NCBI RefSeq assembly: GCF_023008585.1
Contig: NZ_CP095390.1
Span: 2,170,001 to 2,234,000, forward strand
Length of the DNA: 64,000 nucleotides
Direction: 5' to 3'
Origin: Natribaculum breve
GTDB lineage: Archaea > Halobacteriota > Halobacteria > Halobacteriales > Natrialbaceae
Shown one piece after another: positions 36,893-44,864 of the stretch (within the stretch, counting starts at the first letter, position 1; each line of letters opens with the position of its first letter). The notes under the pieces were generated by a model. The model did no database searches. It worked only from the letters and a program-made list of their open reading frames with translations, and had not been told where the DNA came from. Both the position numbers and the translations under genes were made by a program.

Positions 36893-38896
36893 ATGGCCGA
36901 AACGGTCCTGTACGTCGCCGCCTCGCACGAGGACGCCCACGAGGGAGCGACCGCACTCGAGCGGGCCGGGGCGGCCCTCACAGTCGAACCGGCCGTCTCG
37001 CTCTCGAAAGTCCGCGAGCGCGTTTCCGCCGTCGACTGCGTCGTCTTCGCCGAAACGCCGACGACAGCCGACGGCGCACACCTGCTCGAGGTGGTCGACG
37101 CGTGCGGATCGAAACCGATCGTCCTGTTCACGGACGCCGCGTACAGTCCGGGGGCGGCCAGAGCGACCGACGGAATCGACGGCTACGTTCGCCGCGAGGG
37201 CGAGGCGGCAGCCAGCCACCTGGCCGACGAAATCGCCTGGGTGTGCCACGCCGCAGGCGACGACGAGGACCTCACTGCCGAACCGGGAGAGACGGACGCG
37301 GAAGCCGTCACGGACGACTCGAGCGAGGTGGCGGCGACGCTGCAGCGTCCCGAGCGGCGATCGAAGCGACGACGTCGCGATCACGGAGAGAGCGTGCTCG
37401 ACCTCCACGAGGCGACCGTCAAGATCGTCGCTGCGGCAGACGAAGCCGAACTGTACGACAGAGCCGTCGTGGCCGCCGAGAACTGCCTCGCAGTCGACTG
37501 CTGTCGGGTGCTGACCGACGACGGCGACGGCGAGTTCGTCACGCGGGCGTCGACCGTGGGCGACCGCGACCGGTCGTGGCCACTCGAGGACGACCACAGC
37601 CTCGCAGCGGAGACACTCGAGACAGGCGAGTCAGTGCTAGTCGACGACGTCAGGGAGTCCGCACTCGTCGAACCCGACGGTGGCCCCCGGTCGATCGTCA
37701 GCGTCCCGATCGGCGAGGTCGGCGCCTTCCAGGCGGTCACCGCCGGCCCCGACGCGTTCGACGACGCGGCGCTCGAACTCGTCGAGTCGCTCGTCGCCCA
37801 CGTCACCGAAACGGTCGCCAGACTCCGGACCGAGGCGGCGCTCGTCTCCGAGCGCGACCGACTCTCGGCGCTGTTCGACAACGTCCCGGACCCCACAGTT
37901 CGCTACGAGTTCGTCGACGGCGACGCCGTCGTCCGCGACGTCAACGACGCCTTCGAGGAGGTCTTCGGCTACGACCGCGAGACGGTGCTCGACGAGAACG
38001 TCGACGAGTACGTCGTGCCGCCGAATCTCGACGACGAGGCCAGGCGGTTCAACGAGACGCTACTGGCCGGCGAGTGTCTCCAGGTCGTCAGCCGTCGCCG
38101 GACCGCCGACGGCGTCAGAGACTTCCTGATCAACGTCGTCCCGCTCGCGCTGGGCGAGCGCGGCGTCGAGGGGTTCTCGATCTACACGGACATCACCGAG
38201 CAAAAGCGCCGCGAGCGCGAACTCGCCGCCCAGAACGAACGCCTCGACGAGTTCGCCAGCATCGTCAGCCACGACCTCCGCAGTCCGCTGAACGTCGCCC
38301 GGGGCTACCTCGAGCTGGCGAAAGAGACCGGCGACGACGAACACGTCGCCGAGGTCGAGGCCGCACACGAACGCATGCGTTCGCTCATCGACGAACTCCT
38401 GGCGCTCTCCCGGCGGGGGTCGGTGATCGACGAGACCGAACCCGTCGCCGTCCACGACGTCGCGAGACGTGCCTGGGCCACCGTCGATACCGGAGACGCC
38501 GAGCTCGTCCTCGAGAACGACGCCATCGTCGAGGCCGACAAGGCGCGACTGATCGAGGCCCTCGAGAACGTGATCCAGAACGCGACCGACCACGGCGACG
38601 ACGCCGTCACCGTCCGGATCGGTGCGACCGAGGACGGCTTTTTCGTCGCCGACGACGGGGCGGGGATTCCAGCGGCCGATCGGGACGCCGTCTTCGACTC
38701 CGGATACACGACCGCCGACGACGGCACCGGACTGGGGCTCAGCATCGTCGAGGAGATCGTCGACGCACACGGCTGGACCGTCGAGGTGACCGACGGCGAC
38801 GACGGCGGCGCTCGGTTCGAGATTCGAGACGTAGAGACCGACGCGGTGGCGTCTCCGGACCTCGAAGAGGGGCGGCGTCGGAGCCGCGACCACTAA
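36893..38896 (+). CDS. Sensor histidine kinase (receiver-like, GAF, PAS)
   Basis: A 667-residue soluble sensor kinase. The domain order is a receiver-like N-terminus (about 1-115, VLYVAASHEDAHEGATALE; the usual phospho-Asp is not obvious), GAF (about 165-310), PAS (about 320-440, ending FSIYTDITEQKRRE), HisKA with the phospho-histidine in FASIVSHDLRSPLN, and HATPase with VIQNATDHGDD, DDGAGIP and GTGLGLSIVEEI. No membrane segment is seen, so it senses a cytosolic signal. There is no adjacent response regulator. A DNA-contacting partner cannot be inferred. Confidence 0.9.
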   Translation: MAETVLYVAASHEDAHEGATALERAGAALTVEPAVSLSKVRERVSAVDCVVFAETPTTADGAHLLEVVDACGSKPIVLFTDAAYSPGAARATDGIDGYVRREGEAAASHLADEIAWVCHAAGDDEDLTAEPGETDAEAVTDDSSEVAATLQRPERRSKRRRRDHGESVLDLHEATVKIVAAADEAELYDRAVVAAENCLAVDCCRVLTDDGDGEFVTRASTVGDRDRSWPLEDDHSLAAETLETGESVLVDDVRESALVEPDGGPRSIVSVPIGEVGAFQAVTAGPDAFDDAALELVESLVAHVTETVARLRTEAALVSERDRLSALFDNVPDPTVRYEFVDGDAVVRDVNDAFEEVFGYDRETVLDENVDEYVVPPNLDDEARRFNETLLAGECLQVVSRRRTADGVRDFLINVVPLALGERGVEGFSIYTDITEQKRRERELAAQNERLDEFASIVSHDLRSPLNVARGYLELAKETGDDEHVAEVEAAHERMRSLIDELLALSRRGSVIDETEPVAVHDVARRAWATVDTGDAELVLENDAIVEADKARLIEALENVIQNATDHGDDAVTVRIGATEDGFFVADDGAGIPAADRDAVFDSGYTTADDGTGLGLSIVEEIVDAHGWTVEVTDGDDGGARFEIRDVETDAVASPDLEEGRRRSRDH

Positions 38897-38900
38897 CGGC

Positions 38901-39890
38901 TCACTCGTCTTCGAGCGCGAGCGACGCGAGCATCGCCTCGAGTTGCAGCCGTTCGTTCGCACCCTCCGTGATTCGGTAGTCGACCTCGCCGAGACGCTCG
39001 AGCAGCCGGACGGTGGCCTGTTCGGGAAGGTCGAACTCCCAGGCCGAGCGGTGGAGCTGGTCGATGACGTCGCCGCCGGCGAGTCCGCGGTCGGTCAGCA
39101 GGGTCTCGAGGGTCGCACGAGCGGCGGTGAAGTCGCCCGCGATCGCCTGTTCGACCATCTCCTCGACCTCCTCGGGGCGGGCGGTGGAGGTGATGGCGAA
39201 GACGGCCTCCTCGTCGACGGTCTCGCCCATGACGGCGGCAGCCTGCAGGCCGTTGATCGCTTTCCGCATGTCGCCGTCGGCGGCGTAGACCAGCGCGTCG
39301 ACGCCGTCGTCGGTCAGTTCGATCCCCTCCTCGGCGGCGATCTCCCGGATCTGGGCCTCGACGGCGTCGTCCGACAGCTGGGTGAAACGGAAGACGGCAC
39401 ACCGCGACTGGATCGGGTCGATGATCTGACTCGAGTAGTTACACGAGAGGATAAAGCGGGTGTTGTTCGAGAACTGCTCCATCGTCCGGCGCAGCGCCGA
39501 CTGGGCGTCGCTCGTGAGCGCGTCGGCCTCGTCCAGGAAGATGATGCGGTAGTCGTAGCCGCCGAACGACGAGCGGGCGAAGTTCTTGATCCGGTCGCGA
39601 ACGACGTCGATGCCGCGCTGGTCGGAGGCGTTCAACTCGAGGAAGTTCTCGCGCCAGTCGTCAGCGTAGATTTCGCGAGCGATCGCCTGGGCGGCGGTCG
39701 TCTTGCCGGTTCCGGCCGGTCCCGCGAACATGAGGTGGGGCAGGTCGTCTTGCTCGACGTAACGTTTCAGCCGGGGGATGACGTTCTCGTGGCCTTTGAC
39801 GTCGTCTAGGCCTTCCGGCCGATACTTCTCGATCCAGATTCCGGATCGGCCCCCCGCAGGTGCCGCGGTCTCGTCGTCGGCCTCGCTCAT
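38901..39890 (-). CDS. rfcS: Replication factor C small subunit
   Basis: A 329-residue AAA+ clamp-loader subunit that opens the PCNA ring. It has IWIEKYRP, Walker [15 protein letters not shown], Walker [16 protein letters not shown] and the arginine finger in [19 protein letters not shown]. The first 15 residues are a halophile-type acidic lead. It starts at 39890 rather than 40016, because the longer frame lacks family similarity. No intein is present. It is convergent with the histidine kinase; the stops are 4 bases apart. Confidence 0.95.
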   Translation of the reverse strand: MSEADDETAAPAGGRSGIWIEKYRPEGLDDVKGHENVIPRLKRYVEQDDLPHLMFAGPAGTGKTTAAQAIAREIYADDWRENFLELNASDQRGIDVVRDRIKNFARSSFGGYDYRIIFLDEADALTSDAQSALRRTMEQFSNNTRFILSCNYSSQIIDPIQSRCAVFRFTQLSDDAVEAQIREIAAEEGIELTDDGVDALVYAADGDMRKAINGLQAAAVMGETVDEEAVFAITSTARPEEVEEMVEQAIAGDFTAARATLETLLTDRGLAGGDVIDQLHRSAWEFDLPEQATVRLLERLGEVDYRITEGANERLQLEAMLASLALEDE

Positions 39891-40131
39891 ACTGTGAGAC
39901 AGACCCCTCGGAGTGATAAATTCCCCGAGAGAGATCGTCTTCGGGTGCCCGATTCGCGGGTCGGACCTCGAGCGGTCGTCGATCCAAACGTGAGCGAACG
40001 TCGGCCGATCCACCACGTCTGCGGGCGTCGTATGGACCTGTAGACGAACACGATGGTCCGCAGAGAGATACGTTCACAGGACATATTAGACCACATACAT
40101 CTTTAATCCCGTGTAGAGCGTGGAAGAGCGT

Positions 40132-41211
40132 ATGAGCGACTCGAGAAACGCGATTCGGCAGGTCGCCGTCGTCGTCGTGGTCGGCATCCTCGTACTCGGT
40201 GCCGTCCCCGGAACGGCGCTGGCGCAGTCGGGGGCGAACGCGGGCGGCACCGTCGTCGTCGAGGAGGGCGAGACCGTCGACGAGGTCAACGCCTTCGCCG
40301 GGACCGTGATCGTCCGCGGGACCGTCACCGGCGACGTCAGTGCCGCCGCCGGCAACGTCTACGTCTACGGCGACGTCGGCGGTGACGTCGAGACCGCCTC
40401 CGGCAACCTCGAGATCACCGGCACGGTCGACGGAGACGTAAACACCGCAGCAGGGAACGTCGTCGTCGCGGATGGCGCGACGATCGGCGGATCGCTGCAG
40501 GCGAGCGCGGGACACGTCGAGATCGACGGGACGATCGAGGACGACGCGGCGATCGGTGCGGAGACGATCGTCCTGGGCGACAACGCGACCATCGGTGGCG
40601 ACCTCCGGTACGCAGGGTCGCTCGAAGGCAACACCGACGCCGTCGCGGGCGAGATCACGCGCGATGCGACGCTCGGAGTCGACGTGGCACCGACGATCCA
40701 GCCGATCGCAGGCTGGCTGTTCGCCGTCTACGCGTTCGTTCTGAACCTGCTGCTCGGCGCGGCGTTGCTCGGGCTGTTCCCGCGGTTCTCGGCCGCCGTC
40801 GCCGATCGCGTGGCGACCGACCCGGTTCGGTCGGGACTGGCCGGCCTGGGCGTGCTCGTGGGAATCCCCATCCTGCTCGTCGCGATCGCGATCACGATCG
40901 TCGGCATCCCCGTCACGTTCGTCGGCGCGTTCGTCTTCGCGCTGCTGATCTGGATCGGGATCGTCTACGGCCGCTTTGCCGTCGCGGCGTGGCTGCTCTC
41001 GTACGCCAGCCTCGACAACCGGTGGCTCGCGCTCGTCGTCGGGCTCCTCGGTGGGGCGATCCTCGCGCAGGTGCCCATCGTCGGCGGGCTCCTCAACTTC
41101 CTGATCTTCCTGCTCGGCTTCGGCGCGCTCTCGATGGGGCTGTACGGGCGCGGGCGGCGGGGCCGCACGTCCCCCGACGCGGCAGAACCCGAGGGGACGA
41201 CGGTGGACTGA
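40132..41211 (+). CDS. Exported bactofilin-like repeat and membrane protein
   Basis: A 359-residue protein. A signal peptide (VAVVVVVGILVLGAVPGTALA) leads to a beta-solenoid of the polymer-forming cytoskeletal (bactofilin) type, residues about 35-185, with repeated GTVxGDVxxAAGNV units. Four or so membrane helices form the C-terminal half (about 190-340), ending RGRRGRTSPD in the cytoplasm. The solenoid therefore faces outside. Haloarchaea often carry this architecture; its role is unknown, perhaps cell envelope. The promoter ACATCTTTAATC (about 40097-40108) lies roughly 29 bases before the ATG at 40132, which supports that start over 40120. Confidence 0.8.
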   Translation: MSDSRNAIRQVAVVVVVGILVLGAVPGTALAQSGANAGGTVVVEEGETVDEVNAFAGTVIVRGTVTGDVSAAAGNVYVYGDVGGDVETASGNLEITGTVDGDVNTAAGNVVVADGATIGGSLQASAGHVEIDGTIEDDAAIGAETIVLGDNATIGGDLRYAGSLEGNTDAVAGEITRDATLGVDVAPTIQPIAGWLFAVYAFVLNLLLGAALLGLFPRFSAAVADRVATDPVRSGLAGLGVLVGIPILLVAIAITIVGIPVTFVGAFVFALLIWIGIVYGRFAVAAWLLSYASLDNRWLALVVGLLGGAILAQVPIVGGLLNFLIFLLGFGALSMGLYGRGRRGRTSPDAAEPEGTTVD

Positions 41212-41342
41212 TATCATCGGCGTCGTCCGCCGCTCGAGTATCGCAGCCCTCGCGTGCTATCGTTCGGCGAGCGAATCGACGATCAGCTATTACTCTGGGG
41301 CGCGAACGACGCGCTCAAGTCCCGTCGCCAGCAAGGACGGCC

Positions 41343-41540
41343 ATGCGCGTCACCGTCGACGTCAAAGGCGAGGGGACCCACGAGGTCGACCTCGAGGCAC
41401 CGACCTACGCCGACCTGCTGGCCGAGGTCGAGTTGAGCCCCCACGAGGTGAGCGTCCTCGTCGACGGTCGGCCCGTCCCCGAGGACCAGCCGGTCGAGAC
41501 CGACCACGTCACCGTGTTGCGGCTCATCAAGGGAGGGTAG
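41343..41540 (+). CDS. samp2: Ubiquitin-like small archaeal modifier protein SAMP2
   Basis: A 65-residue beta-grasp protein ending in the diglycine VLRLIKGG. The body (YADLLAEVELSPHEVSVLVD, GRPVPEDQPVE) closely resembles Haloferax volcanii SAMP2. SAMP2 is activated by the E1-like UbaA, conjugated to lysines of target proteins and also serves as sulfur carrier for tRNA 2-thiolation. The ATG at 41343 gives the normal family length. Its 3' end is 4 bases from the convergent ridA stop. Confidence 0.92.
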   Translation: MRVTVDVKGEGTHEVDLEAPTYADLLAEVELSPHEVSVLVDGRPVPEDQPVETDHVTVLRLIKGG

Positions 41541-41544
41541 GCGG

Positions 41545-41925
41545 TCACCCGGTCGTCGCGACGACCTCGATCTCGAGGGCAGCGCCTTTCGGGACGTTCC
41601 CGACCTCGACGGCACTTCTGGCCGGCGGCTGCTCGTCGAAGAAGCCCGCGTAGGTCTCGTTCATCTCCTCGAAGTCCTCGACGTCGTCGAGAAACACCGT
41701 CACATCGAGGACGGCAGAGAGGTCGAGTCCTTCGGCCGCGAGGATGGCCTCGACGTTCTCGAGACACTGGCGGGTCTGCTCGGCGACAGACGCGTCCTCG
41801 AGCAGGTCGCCGTCGGGGGTCAGCGGGAGCTGTCCGGCGGTGAAGAGGAGCCCGTTCGCGACGGTCGCCTGGCTGTACGCGCCGACCGCGGCTGGAGCGT
41901 CGTCGGTGCTGATGGTTCGTTTCAC
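41545..41925 (-). CDS. ridA: RidA-family enamine/imine deaminase
   Basis: A 126-residue member of the YjgF/YER057c/UK114 family, a trimeric enzyme that hydrolyses reactive enamines such as 2-aminoacrylate. Family elements are APAAVGAYSQA, FTAGQLPLTPDG, the catalytic arginine in PPARSAVEVGNVPKGA and the C-terminal EIEVVATTG. The 2-aminoacrylate produced by serine/threonine dehydratases is its classic substrate. A dehydratase gene lies 5 kb away, so a detoxifying link is plausible. Upstream it faces the TnpB remnant. Confidence 0.9.
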   Translation of the reverse strand: MKRTISTDDAPAAVGAYSQATVANGLLFTAGQLPLTPDGDLLEDASVAEQTRQCLENVEAILAAEGLDLSAVLDVTVFLDDVEDFEEMNETYAGFFDEQPPARSAVEVGNVPKGAALEIEVVATTG

Positions 41926-41965
41926 GAGTGCGAACGTATGTTGCAGTACGTAAACGTGTGAAGTG

Positions 41966-42232
41966 CCTCGGGGTCAAGCCCCGAGGCTTCCTGTTTCCAC
42001 GACGCGCTTTGCAGATTCCACGAGGGAATCCACAGGGAGTGCAGTCTCCGCAGGCGTGGATTCGGAGTCTCCCACTCCTACTTGGTGGCGACGGCAGAGC
42101 GTCCGACCGTCCGTGTTTTTGGACTTGAAGCCGGACGTAAGTTATGCCGTCACACCCGTTCGTTCACTGTCTCGTAACTTAATTGTTTGTGTCGCTGCGT
42201 GTCGGCTTCATCCCCGAGGTCAAGCCTCGGGG
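41966..42232 (-). mobile_element. Internally deleted IS1341-type (TnpB) element
   Basis: Two matching hairpins mark the ends: CCTCGGGG-TCAAG-CCCCGAGG at 41966-41986, and CCCCGAGG-TCAAG-CCTCGGGG at 42212-42232. Between them, on the minus strand, is the tail of a tnpB gene (41974-42141). Next to the second hairpin is a short frame MKPTRSDTNN that stops at once. IS200/IS605-group elements have hairpin ends of this kind. This 270-base form resembles the palindrome-associated (PATE/MITE-like) elements described from haloarchaea. It cannot move by itself; no transposase gene is left. Exact ends are uncertain. Confidence 0.75.
41974..42141 (-). pseudogene. tnpB: C-terminal remnant of tnpB
   Basis: About 55 codons of the C-terminal tail of an RNA-guided nuclease TnpB survive: NTDGRTLCRRHQVGVGDSES, then TPAETALPVD, ESAKRVVETGSLGA and TGA at 41974-41976. 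The VGVGDSES...TALPVD signature is frequent in haloarchaeal IS1341-type proteins. Reading upstream, the frame meets TAA at 42142-42144, and the RuvC domain and zinc finger are absent. The stop codon lies inside the end hairpin, as in intact elements, where this region also encodes the guide (omega/re) RNA. Any RNA made here could still be guide-like, but no nuclease is encoded. Confidence 0.75.
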
Positions 42233-42323
42233 CATTCGCCTTGTGCCGCTTGTAAATCAGGACCTGTGACAGTACAGAGTATTAAGTCGGCGCGAGCCCG
42301 CGGAGCGCGGCGTCGGCCGGCAA

Positions 42324-42344
42324 CCGGTCGGACGACCGGCTTTT
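42324..42344 (+). other. Small hairpin and T-run before glyA
   Basis: CCGGTC (42324-42329), loop GGAC and GACCGG (42334-42339) form a six-pair stem followed by CTTTT. It lies about 60 bases before the glyA ATG and upstream of its likely TATA sequence (AGATACTT near 42370). It may be a terminator for transcription leaving the mobile element. The evidence is only the fold. Confidence 0.35.
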
Positions 42345-42401
42345 GAACGGGTCGATTACCTGTGATCAAGATACTTGCGTGGATTCCCCGATGGTATCGG
42401 T

Positions 42402-43646
42402 ATGATAGACCATATCAAACAGGTCGATCCGGCGGTCGCCGACGCCGTCGAACGCGAGCGCGAGCGCCAGGAGTCGACGCTGGGGATGATCGCCTCGGAG
42501 AACCACGTCTCCGAAGCGGTCCTCGAGGCCCAGGGGACGGTTTTGACGAACAAGTACGCCGAGGGCTACCCTGGGGCGCGCTACTACGGCGGCTGTGAGC
42601 ACGTCGACGAGGTCGAACGGCTCGCGATCGACCGGGCGAAAGAGCTGTGGGGGACAGACCACGTCAACGTCCAGCCCCACTCGGGCACGCAGGCGAACAT
42701 GGGCGTCTACTTCGCCGTCCTCGAGCCGGGCGACAGAATCCTCTCGCTGGACCTTACCCACGGCGGCCACCTCAGCCACGGCCACCACGTCAACTTCTCC
42801 GGACAGCTCTACGAGGTCGAACAGTACGAGGTCGACCCCGAGACGGGCTACGTCGACTACGACGACCTCGAGGCGCAGGCCCGCGAGTTCGGCCCCGACC
42901 TGATCGTCAGCGGCTCCTCGGCGTACCCTCGCGAGTTCGACTGGGCGCGGATCGGCGAGGTCGCCGACGCAGTCGACGCCGTCCACCTGGCGGACATCGC
43001 CCACATCACGGGGCTTGTGGCGGCGGGCGTCCACTCGAGTCCGGTCGCCCACGCCGACTTCGTCACCGGGAGTACGCACAAGACGATCCGCGCGGGACGT
43101 GGCGGGATCATCATGTGCGACGAGGAGTACGCAGACGACGTCGACTCGGCTGTGTTCCCCGGCAGTCAGGGCGGGCCGCTCATGCACAACGTCGCGGGAA
43201 AGGCCGTCGGCTTCGCGGAGGCGCTGACCCCGGAGTTCGAGGAGTACGCCGAGCGGACGGTCGAGAACGCGACGGCGCTGGCGGACGTCTTCCGCGAGCG
43301 CGGCCTGTCGATGGTCTCCGGCGGCACCGACAAGCACCTCGTGCTCGTCGACCTCCGGGACTCTCACCCGGACCTGACGGGCAAGGACGGCGAGGAAGCG
43401 CTCTCGGCGGTCGACATCGTCGTCAACAAGAACACGGTGCCGGGCGAGACCCGGAGCCCGTTCGTCACGAGCGGCGTGCGGATCGGCACGCCCGCGCTGA
43501 CGACCCGCGGGTTCGGTCCCGAGGAGATCGAACGGGTCGGTCACCGCATCGTCGACGTGCTCGACGCGCCGGAAGACGAGGACGTTCGCGCCGAGGTACG
43601 GACGGACGTCGAGCGACTCTGTGCGGAGCATCCGATCTACGACTGA
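42402..43646 (+). CDS. glyA: Serine hydroxymethyltransferase
   Basis: A 414-residue PLP enzyme interconverting glycine and serine with a folate one-carbon unit. Visible are MIASENHVSEAVLEAQGT, NKYAEGYPGARYYGGCEHVD, HLSHGHHVNFSG, the PLP lysine in TGSTHKTIRAGRGG and TPALTTRGF. The ATG at 42402 fits the family start (MIDHIKQVDP), and a TATA-like element lies about 30 bases before it. It is upstream of the betaine-related genes and could feed their glycine product into serine. A long hairpin directly follows its stop. Confidence 0.95.
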   Translation: MIDHIKQVDPAVADAVERERERQESTLGMIASENHVSEAVLEAQGTVLTNKYAEGYPGARYYGGCEHVDEVERLAIDRAKELWGTDHVNVQPHSGTQANMGVYFAVLEPGDRILSLDLTHGGHLSHGHHVNFSGQLYEVEQYEVDPETGYVDYDDLEAQAREFGPDLIVSGSSAYPREFDWARIGEVADAVDAVHLADIAHITGLVAAGVHSSPVAHADFVTGSTHKTIRAGRGGIIMCDEEYADDVDSAVFPGSQGGPLMHNVAGKAVGFAEALTPEFEEYAERTVENATALADVFRERGLSMVSGGTDKHLVLVDLRDSHPDLTGKDGEEALSAVDIVVNKNTVPGETRSPFVTSGVRIGTPALTTRGFGPEEIERVGHRIVDVLDAPEDEDVRAEVRTDVERLCAEHPIYD

Positions 43647-43725
43647 TACTATCGGACGTAACTGTGTGAAGATTCTCGCCACCCCGGGACGGCGAGAATC
43701 TTTCACGACTTACGTCCGGCAGTAT
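43646..43725. terminator. 80-base inverted repeat after glyA
   Basis: Three paired segments nest here: ATACT with AGTAT at the ends (43646-43650, 43721-43725), CGGACGTAA (43653-43661) with TTACGTCCG (43710-43718), and GATTCTCGCC (43671-43680) with GGCGAGAATC (43691-43700). GTGAA also pairs with TTCAC between them, and the loop is ACCCCGGGAC. It begins at the last base of the glyA stop. It is far longer than needed for termination, so a MITE-like mobile repeat is an alternative. Confidence 0.65.
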
Positions 43726-43750
43726 GAACCACCGATACGAAACGGAGCCC

Positions 43751-44191
43751 ATGTACGACAGCATACTCGTTCCGACCGACGGCAGCACGGAAGCACAGAA
43801 CGCGGCCGAACACGGCGTCGACCTCGCGGCGGAACTCGGCGCGACGGTCCACGCGCTGTACGTCGTCGAGTCGAGGGTGACGGCACTGCCCTCCGACTCG
43901 ATGGCCCAGGCGGCAGAACGCGACGAGTGGGAACGCTACGGCGAGGACGTGACCGACGAGGTCGTCGCCATGGCCGACGAGCGCGGACTCGAGGGCGTCG
44001 GCGTCGTCAAGAGCGGGAAGGCCCACGAGGAGATCGTCGACTACGCCGAGGAGGCGGACGTCGACGCGATCGTCATGGGAACCCAGGGTCGCGACGGCGT
44101 CGGCGACGTGATCCTCGGCAGCGTCGCCGAGCGCGTCGTCAGGACCGCCGGGGTTCCCGTCCTGTCGATCAGACAGGCGAAACTCGAGTGA
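43751..44191 (+). CDS. Universal stress protein (UspA family)
   Basis: A 146-residue cytosolic nucleotide-binding stress protein. The core begins MYDSILVPTDGSTEAQNAAE, and the ATP-binding loop GTQGRDGVGDVILGSVAERVVR is complete. I chose 43751 because an ATG at 43724 would start inside the preceding hairpin. Haloarchaea have many Usp paralogues, often next to transporters. The role is not known beyond the family. Confidence 0.9.
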   Translation: MYDSILVPTDGSTEAQNAAEHGVDLAAELGATVHALYVVESRVTALPSDSMAQAAERDEWERYGEDVTDEVVAMADERGLEGVGVVKSGKAHEEIVDYAEEADVDAIVMGTQGRDGVGDVILGSVAERVVRTAGVPVLSIRQAKLE

Positions 44192-44259
44192 CTCGAGCGG
44201 TCGGTAGGCGTCGACCGATCCGGTACCGTCGCGACGGCACGCTCGTCACCGGGCGCTCG

Positions 44260-44802
44260 TCACTTCTCGAAGACCCGTAGCGAGATCGCGTAACCAGCTC
44301 CGTCCAGTTCGAACGGGTTGCCGTGTCTCGAGACGCGGTACTCGCCGGGCGACGCGGCGAACGCGTAGGTCTCGTCGACCGCCTCTCCCGCCCGGACTGG
44401 CTGGACGAGGCCGACGTCGTCGACGCTGGTCACGGTTCGCAACGGCCGACTGGCGTCGACGTGCTCGCTCTCGGCGTAGGCGTCCGTCCAGAGCGTCGCG
44501 CCGCCGGCCGCGAGGACGCCCAGCGGCGGCGGTGCGCCGGTTCCGTAGTCGACGTCGCGGTCGCTCCGGTTTCGTACCGCGAGTCGCAGACGGGCGGGAC
44601 TCGAGACGGTCATCTCGTCGTCGACCAGCGTGCCGGAAATCTCGAGCGGCGAGTCGCCGTCGCGGTCCCGACGGATCGTCAGGTCCACGCCGCGTGGTCC
44701 GTGGAACGCGGCGCGAAGAGACGGACGCGAAAATCCGACGAGTGCGCCGGCGAGCGCGATCGTTCCGGCTCCCGACACGGCGAGGTACGCTCGTCGCTTC
44801 AT
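44260..44802 (-). CDS. Exported hypothetical protein
   Basis: A 180-residue protein with an N-terminal signal-like segment (MKRRAYLAVSGAGTIALAGA) that resembles a Tat signal in part (K-R-R then a hydrophobic core). The mature part is beta-rich, with RLRLAVRNRSDRDVDYGTG suggesting an immunoglobulin-like fold. No cysteine or enzyme motif is seen. It lies 62 bases downstream of the BCCT transporter gene on the same strand, but its function is unknown. Confidence 0.7.
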   Translation of the reverse strand: MKRRAYLAVSGAGTIALAGALVGFSRPSLRAAFHGPRGVDLTIRRDRDGDSPLEISGTLVDDEMTVSSPARLRLAVRNRSDRDVDYGTGAPPPLGVLAAGGATLWTDAYAESEHVDASRPLRTVTSVDDVGLVQPVRAGEAVDETYAFAASPGEYRVSRHGNPFELDGAGYAISLRVFEK

Positions 44803-44864
44803 GGCCCGTTGGACACGTCACGCAGACAAAACGTTTGTGAGGAATCGGTACGAGGCGGTGGGCG

